From positions 248,001 through 312,000 of the forward strand of contig NZ_OY764864.1 in NCBI RefSeq assembly GCF_963668515.1: DNA of 64,000 nucleotides, given 5' to 3'. The translations under genes and the position numbers were made by a program. Of this stretch, positions 28,081 through 36,440 are shown piece after piece. The notes beneath the pieces are model-generated. The model saw only the letters and a list, made by a program, of their open reading frames with translations. It was not told the DNA's origin and made no database searches. This stretch comes from an uncultured Ilyobacter sp. (GTDB taxonomy: Bacteria > Fusobacteriota > Fusobacteriia > Fusobacteriales > Fusobacteriaceae). Position 1 is the stretch's first letter, and each line of letters begins with the position of its first letter.

Positions 28081-28968
28081 ATGGCCAGAATTATTAGAGG
28101 TGCTAGCAAAAATGCTAGATTTTTTATAGTAGATTCAAAGGATGTTGTTCAAAAGGCTCAAGATATACATAAATGTAGTCCCACTGCTATCGCTGCATTT
28201 GGAAGATTTCTTACAGCTGGGATAATAATGGGTGCAGGCTTAAAAGGTGATGACCTCATGACTCTTAGAACTGACACAGATGGGTCATTGAATCATATGG
28301 TTGTTACCTCAGATTCCATGGGCAGAATAAAGGGATATCTTTCAAATCCAGAAGCTGAACTTCCTTTAAAAGCCAACGGACAGCCTGATGTAGGCGGTAT
28401 AATAGGCAAGGGTATGCTGAGAGTAATAAAGGATATGGGTCTAAAAGAACCCTATATAGGCATTTCAAATATACAGACTGGAGAGATAGCAGAAGATATA
28501 GCTTATTATTATTATACCTCTGAACAGACACCAACTGTTCTCGCTTTGGGAGTTTCCCTGAATGACGATATGTCCATAAAAAATGCCGGAGGATACATGG
28601 TCCAGCTTTTACCTGACTCTGAGGACCAGTTTATAGACAAGCTAGAAGCTAAAATAGGAGCTATAAGACCTGTGACTGAGCTCTTTGAAGGCGGGATGGA
28701 TCTAGAGAGAATAGCAAAACTTCTCTATGAAGACATGGAAGATGAGAAGGGCGAAAGGCTTGTGGAAGACTATGAGCTATACGAAGAGATAGAGACAAAA
28801 TATAGCTGCAACTGTGACAAAGATAGGTTCTATAGGGGACTTGTTGCACTAGGGAAGAAGCAGCTTGACGAAATTTTTTCTGAGAAGGAAACTTTAGAGG
28901 TAGAGTGTCACTTCTGTAAATCAAAGTATTCTTTTAGTAAGCAGGAATTTGAAAGTTTGATGAATTAA
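28081..28968 (+). CDS. hslO: Redox-regulated chaperone Hsp33
   Basis: Cytoplasmic holdase activated by oxidative unfolding. The 295-residue protein has the C-terminal zinc switch with CNC near 240-242 and CHFC near 273-276, the four Cys that bind zinc when reduced. In an anaerobe it would act during brief oxygen exposure. ATG at 28081 follows GAGGAG. Monocistronic between its own promoter and terminator. Confidence 0.94.
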   Translation: MARIIRGASKNARFFIVDSKDVVQKAQDIHKCSPTAIAAFGRFLTAGIIMGAGLKGDDLMTLRTDTDGSLNHMVVTSDSMGRIKGYLSNPEAELPLKANGQPDVGGIIGKGMLRVIKDMGLKEPYIGISNIQTGEIAEDIAYYYYTSEQTPTVLALGVSLNDDMSIKNAGGYMVQLLPDSEDQFIDKLEAKIGAIRPVTELFEGGMDLERIAKLLYEDMEDEKGERLVEDYELYEEIETKYSCNCDKDRFYRGLVALGKKQLDEIFSEKETLEVECHFCKSKYSFSKQEFESLMN

Positions 28969-28969
28969 G

Positions 28970-29000
28970 AAAAAATGGCGGAGGAAACCGCCATTTTTTC
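28970..29000. terminator. Bidirectional terminator after hslO
   Basis: AAAAAATGGCGG and CCGCCATTTTTT form a 12-bp stem around AGGAAA, giving T runs on both strands, as expected between hslO and the leftward genes. Confidence 0.85.
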
Positions 29001-29066
29001 GATTTTTTTAGCATCCCCTTATAATGTCACTTTCCATTTTCCCATCTGAATTTTTTATCTTATTTC

Positions 29067-29165
29067 TTAAATTTCCTTCAATTTCAATCCTGATTTTTTA
29101 TAAAAATTGATGGCTTTTTTATTGCTTTCTCTTGCCACGAGCTCAACTGTTAAAATTTCTTTATT
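29067..29165 (-). pseudogene. C-terminal remnant of a GNAT acetyltransferase
   Basis: Leftward, an open stretch reads ILTVELVARESNKKAINFYK and continues KSGLKLKEI before a stop. V-x-x-SN-x-KAI-x-FY-x-x-G is the conserved C-terminal acetyl-CoA-binding segment of GNAT enzymes. Nothing upstream continues it: the reading frame is closed at 29166-29168, inside the end of the FAH-family gene. It is a 32-codon leftover of a deleted gene. Confidence 0.6.
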
Positions 29166-30051
29166 TTACGGTATTAGTAAGAGTACCGATTTTTTCAATT
29201 TCACAGACAACCTTGTCCCCAGGTTTTAAAAACTTAAAGGGTTTGAATCCGAGTCCTACACCTGATGGAGTCCCTGTGATAATTATATCTCCTTTACGAA
29301 GATACATCCCCTTTGAAAGATCACTTATGATTGTAGGAATATCAAAAATAAGCATTTTTGTATTTGAATTTTGACGAAGTTCATCATTTACGCTACATTT
29401 TATGTCTAGTTCAACAGGAAAAGGGATTTCACTTTTATGGGCGATTACAGGTCCCATAGGGCAGAAAGTCTCAAGGCATTTACCTTTGAACCACTGTCCA
29501 TGTTTTCTCTGTATGTTTCTTGCTGACACGTCATTTACGATTGTATATCCAAATATATAGTCTTCAACTTCTTCAGGTTTTATATTTATACCATCTTTTC
29601 CTATAATGACACCTAGCTCCACTTCATAGTCAACCATCTCTGTGATCTCTTTATGACTTTGGATAATATCACCGTCTCCTATAGCGGGATCTGCAATTTT
29701 TGAAAAATATATTGGAAACTTTGGGATGTTGTCCTCAGAGCCGCTTAGCCCCACTATCTCTTTCGCATGGTCTAAGTAGTTTTTTCCAAGGCACAGAAGG
29801 TTTCTCTTAGGATATTCTATAGGTGCGAGAAGTTTAACATCAGTAAGATTTGAAGTAGCTTTATTTTCAGTGATAAATTTTTTAATCTCTTCTAAAAATA
29901 AATCATCCCAGCTGTCTAAAAGTTCGTTGATATCTTTTGGTTTTTTAATGCCCTTAGAAGAATAAAAATCACTTATATCCAGTATAGAGTGGGCATTTTT
30001 CATTATTCCTACTTTTTTTTCGCTGTTTTTCAGGTAATAAACAAATTTCAT
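29161..30051 (-). CDS. Fumarylacetoacetate hydrolase (FAH) family protein
   Basis: A 296-residue metal-dependent enzyme of the FAH family, which includes C-C hydrolases and acylpyruvate/oxaloacetate decarboxylases. The metal site is marked by EVELGVIIGKDG, VNDVSARNIQ and the C-terminal GDIIITGTPSGVG. The N-terminal ~60 residues are the usual lead-in domain. The precise substrate cannot be read from sequence; no aromatic degradation genes are near. ATG at 30051 has a GGAGG-containing leader. It is separated from murI upstream by 107 nt. Confidence 0.82.
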   Translation of the reverse strand: MKFVYYLKNSEKKVGIMKNAHSILDISDFYSSKGIKKPKDINELLDSWDDLFLEEIKKFITENKATSNLTDVKLLAPIEYPKRNLLCLGKNYLDHAKEIVGLSGSEDNIPKFPIYFSKIADPAIGDGDIIQSHKEITEMVDYEVELGVIIGKDGINIKPEEVEDYIFGYTIVNDVSARNIQRKHGQWFKGKCLETFCPMGPVIAHKSEIPFPVELDIKCSVNDELRQNSNTKMLIFDIPTIISDLSKGMYLRKGDIIITGTPSGVGLGFKPFKFLKPGDKVVCEIEKIGTLTNTVK

Positions 30052-30158
30052 TTTGACACCTCCGTATATTTAAAAACCCCTTTTTTCTATAATATAATAT
30101 AATATAAACAAGGAAAACACCAAAATTATATTCAGATTTTAATATACGAAAGATCATC

Positions 30159-30944
30159 TTACAGATTTATTTGATAGATCTTTTCTATTTTCTCTCCTAA
30201 AAAATTTTCAGCCACTTTTTTGAATTTTTTTATCTCTCCGCTGACATAAAACTCACAGGTTCCCTCATTATTTTTATTTATTTCTACAGTGTTTAAAAAG
30301 AGTTCTTTTTTTAGGAAAACAGCAGTTTCTTTTGCAGGATCCACAATTTTACCTTTAAAATATTTGGATATTGTTTCTCTAATAATAGGATAATGTGTGC
30401 AGCCCAACACCAGTGTATCTACTTTTGCTGGTATACGTTTTATATACGTTTTGACAACGGTTTCATTTTCCAAGGTGTTTTCCCAACCAGATTCTATCAT
30501 TGGGCATAGCTTAGAACACCCTTCTTGGACCACTGATATATCAGGGTTAATAAGTTGAAAAGATTTTGGATAAGCGTTCATTTTAACAGTTGCAGGAGTT
30601 GCAATAACCCCTATACAGTTGTTTGTACTAGTTTTATAAGCTGTCTTGGCACCGGCCTCTATTACTCCGATTACAGGAATACGAGGGAATCTATTTTTTA
30701 GGGTTTCTAATGATGCAGCTGTGGCTGTATTGCAGGCTATTACAATGGCCTCCACCTTATTTAAAACTAAAAATTCTCCGACTTTGAGACAAAGTTCTCT
30801 TATATTTTCCACCGTTCTTTCACCATAGGGGGCATTTTTATTGTCTCCATAGTATATTATTCTCTCCTTTGGAAAAACCTTGAGGATCTCCTTCAGTACT
30901 GTTATTCCTCCCACTCCAGAATCAAAAACTCCAATCTTTGCCAT
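30159..30944 (-). CDS. murI: Glutamate racemase
   Basis: Makes D-glutamate for peptidoglycan. The 261-residue protein has FDSGVGGITVL (about 7-17), the first catalytic Cys in ACNTATA (about 70-76) and the second in LGCTHYP (about 180-186). ATG at 30944 follows AAAGGAGATG. Its 5' leader (30990-31080) folds into two hairpins, the second a terminator-like stem, in the same order and spacing as the leader of the DUF3870 gene. This suggests control by transcription attenuation. Repeat copy C lies just upstream of the leader. Confidence 0.94.
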   Translation of the reverse strand: MAKIGVFDSGVGGITVLKEILKVFPKERIIYYGDNKNAPYGERTVENIRELCLKVGEFLVLNKVEAIVIACNTATAASLETLKNRFPRIPVIGVIEAGAKTAYKTSTNNCIGVIATPATVKMNAYPKSFQLINPDISVVQEGCSKLCPMIESGWENTLENETVVKTYIKRIPAKVDTLVLGCTHYPIIRETISKYFKGKIVDPAKETAVFLKKELFLNTVEINKNNEGTCEFYVSGEIKKFKKVAENFLGEKIEKIYQINL

Positions 30945-30988
30945 AATAGTTCATCTCCTTTAGAATTTTTAATATTACTGATAAAAAT

Positions 30989-31080
30989 AAAAAAGGCCAG
31001 ACGTCTTCTTAATAAAAAGAAGCCAATCTGACCTTGAATTTGCGCGGTTATCCCTATACAAATAAGAGTGTGAAAGCTTG
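30989..31080 (-). promoter_or_regulatory. Structured murI leader (shared motif, copy 1)
   Basis: In the RNA sense: UUUCACAC (31075-31068), 4 nt, hairpin 1 with stem AUUUG/CAAAU (31063-31038), 4 nt, hairpin 2 with outer stem GGUCAGA/UCUGGCC and inner stem CUUCUU/AAGAAG (31033-30995), then six U. Hairpin 2 plus the U run is an intrinsic terminator inside the leader. The order and spacing match the DUF3870 leader while loops and inner stems differ in sequence. Confidence 0.55.
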
Positions 31081-31111
31081 ATGATTTTTATATTTAGTTT
31101 TTTGTATGAAT

Positions 31112-31684
31112 TACTGAATTTATCTGAATATCAGAATCAAAAGATTTTGTCACGAATGGACACTAATAAAAGATAGGGAAATTAGCACGAATAAGGACAA
31201 AAGCTTTTGGGCCATAGAGGACGCAGAGAAAAAGCAGGAGTTGCACTGAGAAGATCGATATTAGAGTCAAAAGATTTTGTCACGAATGAAAATCAATAAA
31301 AGACAGAAAAATTAACACGAATAAGGACACAACCTCTTGAACACAGAGGGCACAAAGAAAAAGAATGAGTCTTACAGAGTTAAAGCCAAAACTATAAATA
31401 CCTTCTTTTGCGAGAGGTTTTTATCTCTTTTCCCTTGCCATTGACAAAATCAGCGTTAAGAATGACCGAAGTGGAATCCTTAGATAAATTCGACTGTTTG
31501 AGCAGAGCGAGTAGCCAAAAAATAACGAGTGATACGAGTATATTTTCTGGTTCTCAGAAACTTGTTTTCTGAGTTTCCCTATTGCTATTGGATTTCCAAG
31601 GGCATTTAGCTGATTTTTCACAGGCTTGAACTTTTGGTTACTTTTCTTTCAAGAGAAAAGTAACGAATTCTTATAAATTCAATA
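31112..31684 (-). repeat. Repeat family copy C (573 bp)
   Basis: Same ends (TACTGAATTTATCTGAAT and AAATTCAATA) and terminal hairpin as copies A and B. It is longer because a stretch starting GATTTTGTCACGAATG is tandemly repeated (31134 and 31267), with the second unit diverged. Copy D shares this duplication almost base for base. A 66-codon ORF lies at 31421-31621 (minus). Confidence 0.7.
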
Positions 31685-31703
31685 CTTTGTCCAAATAAAA
31701 AAA

Positions 31704-32024
31704 CTAAAGGGGATTTAGTTTTTTAAATTTATTGAGGCACTCCTTATACGCCACGATTATAGATTTTTGAGAGGAGCCGTGATAGGAGCTGGTTATTCTT
31801 TCGATTATTTTGTTTTCATCGTGAATATTTTCCCCACAAAATATTTCAGAAAAAATTTTCTTGGTGAGATCCATCTGCACTGTGGCATCTACTTCTATTA
31901 TTTCACCGGTTTTTCTGTTTACGAGCATTCCCACACAGAGCAGTGAGAAAAGTTTGGTTATGAGGCTGTTTGCATGTGTTCTGCCATGACCTGTCAGATA
32001 GACTTTTTCATTTAAATCATACAT
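31704..32024 (-). CDS. DUF3870-family protein
   Basis: A 106-residue soluble protein of unknown function, matching the small DUF3870 family common in clostridia. Visible are GHGRTHANSLITKLFSLLCV (about 12-31) and ATVQMDLTKKIFSEIF (about 48-63). No signal peptide or Cys cluster. ATG at 32024 follows TTGGAGGAA. The most informative feature is its leader, which has its own strong promoter and a terminator-like hairpin with the same layout as that of murI. Confidence 0.6.
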   Translation of the reverse strand: MYDLNEKVYLTGHGRTHANSLITKLFSLLCVGMLVNRKTGEIIEVDATVQMDLTKKIFSEIFCGENIHDENKIIERITSSYHGSSQKSIIVAYKECLNKFKKLNPL

Positions 32025-32038
32025 AAGATTCCTCCAAA

Positions 32039-32124
32039 AAAAATGGACAGACTAATCCTACTCCAATTTGAGTAGGCAGGTCTGACCGAGTTTATTGTCA
32101 CAGTAATAAACAAGTGTGTGAAAT
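32039..32124 (-). promoter_or_regulatory. Structured leader of the DUF3870 gene (shared motif, copy 2)
   Basis: In the RNA sense: UUUCACAC (32123-32116), 4 nt, hairpin 1 with stem GUUUAUU/AAUAAAC (32111-32090), 2 nt, hairpin 2 with outer stem GGUCAGAC/GUCUGUCC and inner stem CCUACUC/GAGUAGG (32087-32045), then AUUUUUUUU directly before the ribosome site. The hairpin 1 loop contains UGUGA, complementary to UCACA upstream, so a pseudoknot or alternative fold is possible. Confidence 0.55.
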
Positions 32125-32164
32125 GCCGTCAAAAGTCTTTTTTTATTTACTTTCCTATGTTTAA

Positions 32165-32193
32165 TATATACTTGAGGAAAATTATTTTGTCAA
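32165..32193 (-). promoter_or_regulatory. Promoter of the DUF3870 gene
   Basis: On the minus strand: TTGACA, 17 nt, TATATA. It predicts a start near 32158 and so a leader of about 130 nt covering the two hairpins. Confidence 0.7.
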
Positions 32194-32338
32194 TATTTTA
32201 AGCTAACTTTATAAAATTATAAGGTTAAAAATTAATAACGATTGAGACTGTTAATAAATATGTGACGTTATATTGACTGCATAGATGAAAATTAATTTTT
32301 ATATATTAAATGTAAAAAAAATCTAAGGAGGAGTAGTA

Positions 32339-32683
32339 ATGGCAGGAGTTGAGACGCTTTTTACCTTTGGAATATATATGGTATTTCTCATGGGAGGAAG
32401 AGGAATGGGTTCTTGGGTAACGGCACTTTCAGCCCAGACCGGCGGCATGAGTGGGTGGCTTCTTATGGTGTATCTATCTGGTATGAATCAGGCTTGGATA
32501 GCTATAGGACTTTTATCGGGAACATACTTAAACTGGAAATTTGTAGCACCAAGACCAAGGGTTCAGACAGAAGAAACTGATACAATGACTATTTCTATTT
32601 TTTCCAGAGTTTATAGCAAATACAGTGGTAACCCTTATAGGAGAGCAGGTATAAAATCACAGGAAACAAATGAACTTGCTTAG
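32339..32683 (+). pseudogene. Decayed sodium:proline symporter (putP-like)
   Basis: The 114-codon frame keeps PutP pieces: MGGRGMGSWVTALSAQTGGM, SGWLLM and AWIAIGLLSGTYLNWKFVA. The normal protein is about 490 residues. Segments between these blocks are shortened in frame, and after residue ~85 the text jumps to what looks like the extreme C-terminus in another frame (FFPEFIANTVVTLIGE). ATG and GGAGGAG are intact, so a short product might be made, but it cannot be a working carrier. A weak terminator follows. Confidence 0.75.
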
Positions 32684-32706
32684 GGAGCTTTTAGATCCCT
32701 TTTTTC
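32682..32706 (+). terminator. Weak terminator after the putP remnant
   Basis: AGGGA and TCCCT form a short stem, followed by TTTTTT. The remaining DNA to 32871 is AT-rich with no clear feature. Confidence 0.45.
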
Positions 32707-32871
32707 TTGATTTTTTAAACAATATACATTAAAATTAGATTACCTGACTTGAATTTTGTGAAAATTTAGAGAAGATAATCACATTATGATTTTTCAGAGG
32801 CTTAATTTCAAAGGTTTCTATGCAACAATTTACTATAAAACAGGCAATTAAACTTAAAGGGGGAAATTTTA

Positions 32872-34599
32872 ATGGACGCTAATATCTGGAAAAAATTTGA
32901 AAAGTGGTCTAGTTCAGACTATATCGACGCAGAGGATAGAGAAGAACTGAAACAGATAAAAGATAATGCCGAAGAGGTGGAGGATAGATTTTATACCGAT
33001 CTAGAATTTGGAACCGGAGGTATGAGAGGAATAAGGGGAGTGGGGACTAACAGAATAAATAAATATATAGTAAAAAAAGCAGCCCAGGGGATAGCAAACT
33101 ATATGCTGAAAATGAACGCTAAGGCTGCAGTTGAGAGAGGTGTGGTTATAGCTTATGACTGCAGGATAGGATCTTATGAATACTCTCTTAATATGGCTCT
33201 TGTTTTTGCGGCAAACGGTATAAAAACCAATCTTTTTGAATCTTTGAGATCAACACCGGAGTTATCTTTCGCAGTGAGAGAACTAGGTACAATGGTGGGA
33301 GTAATGGTAACTGCCTCTCACAATCCAAAAGAATACAATGGGTTTAAAGTATACTGGGAAGATGGGGGACAAGTGGTAGAACCCCATGCTACTGAGATAG
33401 TAAAAGAGGTATACGCAGTAGAAAGCTTCGATGACATAAAGGCTATGACTCAGAAGGAAGCTGAAGAAAAGGAGCTTCTTGAATTTGTAGGAAAATCTGT
33501 TGACGACAGATATATAGAGGAGATCAAAAAAGAGGCTATCAATACTGATATCCCGGGAAAAAAAGATTTTAAAATAGTATATTCTCCACTTCACGGAACA
33601 GGAAAAAGACCCGTCCAGATAGTAATGAAGGAGATGGGCTTTGATAGTCTATATACTGTAGCAGCACAGGAAGAACCAGACGGAACTTTCCCAACTTGCG
33701 ACTATGCAAACCCTGAAGATCCTGCAGTATTTAAATTAGGTATAGAGCTTGCAGAAAAAGTGGGATCTAAACTGTGTATGGCTAATGATCCTGATGCAGA
33801 CAGAATAGGTATAGCAGTTAAGGGAAAGAACGGGGAATGGGTTTATCCAAATGGAAACCAGGTAGGACTCCTTCTTATGAACTATATCCTTGAGAACAGG
33901 AAGGATATACCGGAAAACGGTGCGGTAATCTCCACTGTGGTATCTACTCCTATGCTAGATGTAGTAGCTGCAGATAAAGGTGTTAAGATGTTTAGAACTC
34001 TTACTGGGTTTAAATATATTGGGGAAAAAATATTAGAATTTGAAACTGGAAAAATTGACGGAACATACCTCTTTGGATTTGAAGAATCTTACGGTTATTT
34101 GGTTGGAACTCATGCAAGGGATAAGGATGCGGTAGTTTCTACAATGCTTATAGCAGAGATGGCAGCCTACTACGAATCAAAGGGCAGCTCAATAATAGAA
34201 GAGCTAGAAAAACTCTATGACAAGTACGGATGGTATAAAGAGGGAATACAGGCAATCACAATGAGTGGTAAGGAGGGAGCTGAAAAGATACAAAATATAA
34301 TGAAGTCCCTCAGAGAGAATATGCCAGTGGAAATTTTAGGAAAAAAGGTAAAGAAAGTAAGAGACTTCCAGCTTCAGAAGGATTATGACAAGGAAGCGGG
34401 GAAAGAATACCCGATAGAACTTCCTAAGTCGAATGTAATACAGATGATCCTTGAAGATGATACATATATAACCGCTAGGCCTTCTGGAACAGAGCCGAAG
34501 ATAAAGTACTATTATGGAATAAATGCAAAAACAGAAGCAGAGGCAGAGAAAAAATTGGAAGATACAATGAAGGGGTTCTCAGAATTCCTTGAAAAATAA
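32872..34599 (+). CDS. Phosphoglucomutase/phosphomannomutase
   Basis: Alpha-D-phosphohexomutase of 575 residues, most likely interconverting glucose 1- and 6-phosphate. Motifs in order: GTGGMRG near residue 46, the catalytic phosphoserine loop TASHNPKEYNG (about 144-154), metal-binding DPDADRIG (about 306-313), sugar-binding GFEESYGYLVG and phosphate-binding ARPSGTEPKIKYY near the end. The length matches the PgcA-type enzymes of Firmicutes. ATG at 32872 follows AAAGGGGG. Single gene closed by a terminator. Confidence 0.92.
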   Translation: MDANIWKKFEKWSSSDYIDAEDREELKQIKDNAEEVEDRFYTDLEFGTGGMRGIRGVGTNRINKYIVKKAAQGIANYMLKMNAKAAVERGVVIAYDCRIGSYEYSLNMALVFAANGIKTNLFESLRSTPELSFAVRELGTMVGVMVTASHNPKEYNGFKVYWEDGGQVVEPHATEIVKEVYAVESFDDIKAMTQKEAEEKELLEFVGKSVDDRYIEEIKKEAINTDIPGKKDFKIVYSPLHGTGKRPVQIVMKEMGFDSLYTVAAQEEPDGTFPTCDYANPEDPAVFKLGIELAEKVGSKLCMANDPDADRIGIAVKGKNGEWVYPNGNQVGLLLMNYILENRKDIPENGAVISTVVSTPMLDVVAADKGVKMFRTLTGFKYIGEKILEFETGKIDGTYLFGFEESYGYLVGTHARDKDAVVSTMLIAEMAAYYESKGSSIIEELEKLYDKYGWYKEGIQAITMSGKEGAEKIQNIMKSLRENMPVEILGKKVKKVRDFQLQKDYDKEAGKEYPIELPKSNVIQMILEDDTYITARPSGTEPKIKYYYGINAKTEAEAEKKLEDTMKGFSEFLEK

Positions 34600-34602
34600 G
34601 AT

Positions 34603-34630
34603 ACCAGGGACCTGATGTCCCTGGTTTTAA
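34603..34630 (+). terminator. Terminator after the phosphoglucomutase gene
   Basis: ACCAGGGAC pairs with GTCCCTGGT around TGATG-like loop bases, followed by TTTTAATTT. Confidence 0.8.
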
Positions 34631-34645
34631 TTTCTGGAGGCAATA

Positions 34646-35725
34646 ATGACAGACGCAATATATATACATATCCCTTTTTGCATAAACAGGTGCCAGTACT
34701 GCGATTTTCTTTCTTTTAAAAGCACCCCTTATAAGAGAAGAGAGTATGTGGAGTATCTGAAAAAGGAGATAAAGCTTTACCCTGAATTTGACTATGATAC
34801 TGTCTACTTTGGAGGAGGGACTCCGTCACTCCTTGACCCTCTTGAAGTAAAGGAGATATTAGAACTGCTTCATATAAGGGAGAATGCAGAGGTGACCCTA
34901 GAGGTAAATCCTAAAAGTGTTGATTTTGAAAAGCTCAGAGCCTTTAGATATGCCGGGATAAACAGACTGAGTATAGGGGTTCAGAGTTTTGATCCGCATT
35001 ATCTGAAACTTATAGGCAGACTGCACACAGGTATAGAGGCAGAGGAGATATACAGAGATGCCAGAAAAGCGGGATTTGAAAATGTCAGTTTGGACCTTAT
35101 GTTTTCTTTGCCGGGGCAGAGTATAGAGGATGTGAGAAAAGACCTGGTCAAGATAACAGAACTCAGGCCTGAACACATATCTATATACTCACTCATATGG
35201 GAAGAGGGAACCCCTTTGTATAAGAAGTTATTAAAGGGTGAACTAAAGGAGACAGACAATGAAATTGAGGCTAAGATGTATGAACTTATAATAGATTTTT
35301 TAAAGTCAAAGGGATATATACATTACGAGGTGTCTAATTTTTCACTGCCAGGGAAAGAAGCGAGGCATAATACCAAATATTGGGAGAACAAAGAGTATTT
35401 GGGGGCAGGGCTAGGAGCATCTGGATATATAGGAAATCAAAGGTATAAAAATGCTGTGAATTTTGAAGATTATTATGGTAAAATAGATAATAATGAAAAG
35501 CCTTATGAAGAGGTGGAAGTCCTAAAGGAAAAAGAAAAAGAGGAATATCGATATATTCTCGGCCTGAGACTCCTAGAAAAAGGAGTAGAGGCAGATAAAG
35601 AGTATATTGATAAGTGCGTAGAATTAGAAAAAAAAGGTTACCTTATGAAAAAATCGGGCAAGTATATTTTGACCCCTAAGGGGCTCATGACAGCAAATGA
35701 TGTTTTTGAAGAATTTATAAGCTAA
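34646..35725 (+). CDS. hemW: HemW-like radical SAM haem chaperone
   Basis: A 359-residue HemN-related radical SAM protein. The cluster motif is C12-x3-C16-x2-C19 (IHIPFCINRCQYCDF) with GGGTPSLL and SIGVQSFD following. HemW proteins insert haem into client proteins and have no proven coproporphyrinogen oxidase activity; the short N-terminus before the motif and the overall length favour HemW over HemN. ATG at 34646 follows TGGAGG. First gene of a run with yggS, sepF and others. Confidence 0.88.
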   Translation: MTDAIYIHIPFCINRCQYCDFLSFKSTPYKRREYVEYLKKEIKLYPEFDYDTVYFGGGTPSLLDPLEVKEILELLHIRENAEVTLEVNPKSVDFEKLRAFRYAGINRLSIGVQSFDPHYLKLIGRLHTGIEAEEIYRDARKAGFENVSLDLMFSLPGQSIEDVRKDLVKITELRPEHISIYSLIWEEGTPLYKKLLKGELKETDNEIEAKMYELIIDFLKSKGYIHYEVSNFSLPGKEARHNTKYWENKEYLGAGLGASGYIGNQRYKNAVNFEDYYGKIDNNEKPYEEVEVLKEKEKEEYRYILGLRLLEKGVEADKEYIDKCVELEKKGYLMKKSGKYILTPKGLMTANDVFEEFIS

Positions 35726-35744
35726 ATTAAAGGAGGAGATTGTT

Positions 35745-36425
35745 CTGGGAAGCATAAAGAATAATATCCAGGAGATATCAGAGGATATAAAAAAATATTC
35801 CCCATGTTCTGAAAAGGTTAGACTGGTGGCTGTGACTAAATATGTAGGGACAGAAGAGATGATGGACGTAGTCTCATCAGGGGTCAACATTGTAGGTGAA
35901 AACAGGGTACAGGTGCTAAGGGAAAAAAAAGAAAAATTTGATCAGAGTGAATTGGGAAGTAAAATCAAATGGCATTTTATCGGTAATCTTCAGAAAAACA
36001 AGGTAAAGTACATTTCGGATTACGTAGACCTGATTCATTCGGTAAACAAACTTTCCCTTGCTAGAGAGATAAATAAGAGGGCAGAAGCCGCGGGCAGGGT
36101 TATAGAAGTTCTTTTAGAGATAAATATAGCAGGAGAGGAAAGTAAAGAGGGATACAAAGTAGAGAAGCTCTATAAAGAACTTCCAGAAATACTAAAGCTT
36201 AAAAATATAAAAGTAACCGGACTCATGACAATGGCTCCTTTCACAGAAGATACTGAGCTTGTGAGAAGAGTATTTAGAGGACTCAGAATTCTTAAAGAAG
36301 ATCTTAGCAGAGACTATTTCCAAGGGGAGTTAAAGGAACTGTCTATGGGAATGAGTGGTGATTATAAGATAGCGCTTGAAGAGGGAGCTACATTAATTAG
36401 AATAGGAAGTAAAATTTTTTCCTAG
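35745..36425 (+). CDS. YggS/PLPBP pyridoxal-phosphate homeostasis protein
   Basis: Cytoplasmic PLP-binding protein that buffers vitamin B6 pools. The frame is homologous from (M)GSIKNNIQEISEDIKK through VAVTKYV, with PLP-lysine K32, to GMSGDYKIALEEGATLIRIG, giving 226 residues, normal for the family. The only start at proper distance from GGAGG is CTG at 35745, 8 nt downstream; no ATG, GTG or TTG is available upstream of GTG at 35826, which would delete the first strand with the lysine close behind. It sits directly before sepF, the usual yggS-sepF order. Confidence 0.88.
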   Translation: MGSIKNNIQEISEDIKKYSPCSEKVRLVAVTKYVGTEEMMDVVSSGVNIVGENRVQVLREKKEKFDQSELGSKIKWHFIGNLQKNKVKYISDYVDLIHSVNKLSLAREINKRAEAAGRVIEVLLEINIAGEESKEGYKVEKLYKELPEILKLKNIKVTGLMTMAPFTEDTELVRRVFRGLRILKEDLSRDYFQGELKELSMGMSGDYKIALEEGATLIRIGSKIFS

Positions 36426-36440
36426 GAGGGTGTGTTGAAG

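Noticed and set aside
31042..31058. T-box-like string AUAGGGAUAACCGCGC in the murI leader
   Set aside because: It resembles AGGGUGGNACCGCG but is one base short, lies in the loop of hairpin 1, and no stem I or specifier region exists upstream, where the repeat begins. The paired DUF3870 leader lacks it.
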